Shown piece by piece: positions 6,614 through 6,918 of a DNA stretch of 6,918 bases. This stretch comes from Thiotrichaceae bacterium (GTDB lineage: Bacteria > Pseudomonadota > Gammaproteobacteria > Thiotrichales > Thiotrichaceae). The stretch's first letter is position 1, and each line of letters opens with the position of its first letter. The DNA lies in contig JALVEA010000457.1 of assembly GCA_027008665.1 (NCBI GenBank), positions 1 through 6,918 on the forward strand. Direction: 5' to 3'. The translations under genes and the position numbers were made by a program. The notes under the pieces are model-generated. The model was not told where the DNA came from. It did not search any database and saw only the letters and a list, made by a program, of their open reading frames with translations.

Positions 6614-6632
6614 ACCAATTTATAAAATTGGT
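6614..6632. terminator. perfect 8-bp hairpin 3' of dnaB, candidate terminator
   Basis: ACCAATTT (6614-6621) and AAATTGGT (6625-6632) form a perfect stem with a three-base loop, 31 nt past the dnaB stop. On the minus strand it is followed by TTTCTTATT, giving a weak terminator for leftward transcripts. On the plus strand it is followed by GACAAG and C7, with no T run. It directly abuts the structured array to the right. Confidence 0.4.
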
Positions 6633-6830
6633 GACAAGACCCCCCCTCTGTCTTTAGCTGAGGGGATGAATTGCCACACTTAAACAACGTAGTAGAGTAA
6701 AAACTCTGACAATTTTCTATTCAGAGTTACAGATCTCTACTTAGACTGATTACCTATTCAGTCCGAAGACCTATCTTGAATTTCACGATTCAAGCCTCTG
6801 TGTCTTTTGCTCAGAGGTAGTTGACTCCTC
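6631..6830 (+). ncRNA. candidate structured RNA of an IS200/IS605-type element (HEARO/IscB or TnpB omega-RNA); strand uncertain
   Basis: Five stems follow one another with little gap. (e) An outer stem pairs 6631-6637 with 6671-6677 (one A-C mismatch on plus, a G-U pair on minus), enclosing CCCCTC 6643-6648 with GAGGGG 6660-6665. (d) AGTAGAG 6691-6697 pairs with 6735-6741, nested around AACTCTGA 6702-6709 with 6721-6728. (c) GACTGA 6744-6749 pairs with 6758-6763. (b) CTTGAAT 6775-6781 pairs with 6788-6794. (a) CCTCTG 6795-6800 pairs with 6812-6817, followed by GTTGACTCCTC. For plus/HEARO: a GTGA tetramer (6631-6634) sits at the left edge, the length is about 200 nt, and a TATACT -10-like box is at 6596-6601. 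For minus/TnpB: the C-rich stem read leftward (ATTCATCCCC...GGGGTCTT) resembles TnpB right ends as I recall them, and the G-U pair fits. No IscB or TnpB domain is visible. Confidence 0.5.
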
Positions 6831-6917
6831 ACGTCCCATTAGAAAATCTTGATATTCTTTAAGTTTTTCCCATTTGTTGTTATAGGCTAAATCAGCTTGA
6901 TAAGGCCATGTTTCAGG
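6783..6917 (-). CDS. 3' end of an unrecognised minus-strand gene (partial)
   Basis: The minus strand is open from the window edge for 44 codons and stops at TGA (plus 6783-6785). The tail begins PETWPYQADLAYNNKWEKLK and continues EYQDFLMGREES before ending in TTSEQKTQRLES. The first 30 or so residues have ordinary protein composition with aromatic residues; the last dozen are polar and overlap stems a and b of the hairpin array. That overlap would suit a gene run into by an inserted element, or a tnpB whose 3' end doubles as guide-RNA scaffold. I do not recognise the family, and no RuvC or HNH motif falls in these residues. It converges on dnaB. Confidence 0.45.
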   Translation of the reverse strand, partial: PETWPYQADLAYNNKWEKLKEYQDFLMGREESTTSEQKTQRLES

Positions 6918-6918
6918 G

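Noticed and set aside
6908..6918. ATG at 6908 as the start of an iscB-like gene on the plus strand
   Set aside because: Only MFQ can be read, it does not resemble an IscB N-terminus, and spacing to AAGG at 6902 is too short for a ribosome site.

Overview
The window looks like a piece of a fairly AT-rich gammaproteobacterial chromosome. The evidence is a full-length gamma-type DnaB, an ArsJ arsenic-efflux transporter directly behind what is probably the end of its GAPDH partner, and a YqiK-type flotillin. A repeat-bearing peptidoglycan-binding lipoprotein resembles proteins I associate with marine and sulfur-oxidising Gammaproteobacteria. A Thiotrichales/Beggiatoa-like host is only a guess.

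Layout, left to right. (1) Bases 1-31 hold the last nine codons of an upstream gene, followed 7 nt later by arsJ (39-1229). This is the end of an arsenate-resistance module in which GAPDH makes 1-arseno-3-phosphoglycerate and ArsJ exports it. (2) Bases 1230-1458 are non-coding, with a weak terminator, an imperfect long-arm inverted repeat and a plausible sigma70 promoter. (3) A 436-residue, extremely basic lipoprotein (1459-2769) carries a 13-lysine run, degenerate Tyr-Lys-Thr repeats, a Lys/Arg-rich linker and a C-terminal peptidoglycan-binding domain. A small single-domain cupin (2800-3159) follows after 30 nt. (4) Bases 3160-3352 separate this pair from a convergent gene and contain several hairpins. 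(5) A flotillin/SPFH protein lies on the minus strand (3353-4924). (6) The 281-nt divergent spacer 4925-5205 contains a striking G-rich tract and a perfect dyad before dnaB. (7) dnaB (5206-6582) is intact. (8) From 6583 to the end lies a dense series of six hairpins, partly overlapping the 3' end of a truncated minus-strand reading frame that I do not recognise.

The most noteworthy region is the hairpin array at 6614-6830. It has the look of a structured RNA tied to an IS200/IS605-type element: either a HEARO/IscB omega-RNA on the plus strand (a GTGA flank sits at its left edge and the array is about 200 nt long) or a TnpB right end/omega-RNA on the minus strand. No nuclease gene is visible, so this stays a hypothesis.

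Apart from the lipoprotein-cupin pair and the GAPDH-arsJ pair, the genes look like independent units rather than one pathway. No tRNA, rRNA or CRISPR array was seen.
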